Program-made: the position numbers and the translations under genes
Source of the DNA: an uncultured Armatimonadota bacterium
GTDB lineage: Bacteria > Armatimonadota > Armatimonadia > Armatimonadales > Armatimonadaceae
Reading direction: 5' to 3'
Assembly (NCBI GenBank): GCA_903924445.1
Contig: CAIYBQ010000541.1
Span: 1 to 13,123, forward strand
DNA length: 13,123 nt
Shown: piece after piece, positions 12,979 through 13,123 of the stretch
Numbering within the stretch: position 1 is the stretch's first letter
Layout: the number at the start of each line of letters is the position of its first letter
Notes under the pieces: generated by a model
What the model was told of the DNA's origin: nothing
The model's input: the letters and a program-made list of their open reading frames with translations, nothing else
Database searches by the model: none

Positions 12979-13123
12979 GTGGCGACTGAAAACTATACAA
13001 ATGCTGTCCTTGTCATCCATGGTGGCGCCGGAATAATCACTCGGAAACAGATTGGTGAGCGGGAGCAGGACTTCCATGATGTCCTGTCAGCGGCACTTTC
13101 GCGTGGTTACGATGCCTGGAAGG
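12979..13123 (+). CDS. Isoaspartyl peptidase/L-asparaginase (Ntn hydrolase), N-terminus only
   Basis: The first 48 codons are visible before the right edge. After a GTG start (12979) the protein reads MATENYTN and then AVLVIHGGAGIITRKQI, the N-terminal strand and HGGAG loop of plant-type asparaginase/isoaspartyl dipeptidase precursors. These cleave themselves later at a threonine, which lies outside the window. They hydrolyse isoaspartyl dipeptides or asparagine; there is no signal peptide here, which suggests a cytoplasmic enzyme. GGTGAT at 12964-12969 inside ilvE is a plausible ribosome site, 9 bases upstream. The 2-base gap indicates co-transcription with ilvE. Confidence 0.85.
   Translation, partial: MATENYTNAVLVIHGGAGIITRKQIGEREQDFHDVLSAALSRGYDAWK

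Overview
The window is a gene-dense piece of a bacterial chromosome with roughly balanced GC (judged by eye, not counted). The organism almost certainly makes lipopolysaccharide. One minus-strand operon carries Kdo synthesis and activation genes (kdsA, kdsB), a stand-alone heptose-1-phosphate adenylyltransferase and three GT9 (heptosyltransferase-type) glycosyltransferases. KdsA is the metal-dependent (cysteine) class, and the heptose adenylyltransferase is a separate protein rather than half of a fused HldE, so this is probably not an enterobacterium. The mix of a planctomycete/armatimonad-flavoured esterase, leaderless-looking promoters and LPS genes would fit a group such as Armatimonadota. 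That placement is inference and weak.

Layout. (1) 1-1063: a thioredoxin-fold protein running off the left edge (minus) and, divergent from it, a 235-residue HTH + coiled coil + J-domain-like protein (plus). (2) 1136-4845, all minus: lipid kinase (YegS/DagK family), then cdsA, a secreted-type Fes-like esterase, and an SRPBCC-fold protein. The kinase can make phosphatidic acid and CdsA turns it into CDP-diacylglycerol, so the first two are consecutive steps. (3) 4894-6989, plus: a GT4-like glycosyltransferase overlapping anmK (anhydro-MurNAc kinase, wall recycling). (4) 6990-12016, minus: waaC-like GT9, GT9, GT9, rfaE2, kdsB, kdsA, in a tight run of 1-4 base overlaps or 3-base gaps. anmK and kdsA converge with no base between their stop codons, and a perfect 10-bp hairpin sits at that junction. 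(5) 12095-13123, plus: ilvE, then the first 48 codons of an isoaspartyl peptidase/asparaginase.

Most operon-internal genes are translationally coupled, and three of them (the esterase, kdsB, kdsA) have clear Shine-Dalgarno sequences. In contrast, five genes at the heads of transcription units (starts at 296, 356, 4845, 12016, 12095) have a TATACT/TATTCT/TAGAAT hexamer ending only 6-9 bases before the start codon. This is the spacing of leaderless mRNAs. The divergent promoter between the LPS operon and ilvE also carries a perfect 14-bp palindrome exactly midway between the two -10 boxes. The most unusual items are this promoter pattern, the palindrome, the hairpin at the anmK/kdsA junction, the 11-residue repeat helix on CdsA, and the HTH/J-like protein. 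I see no tRNA, rRNA, CRISPR array or insertion sequence, and no gene-free stretch over 300 bases.
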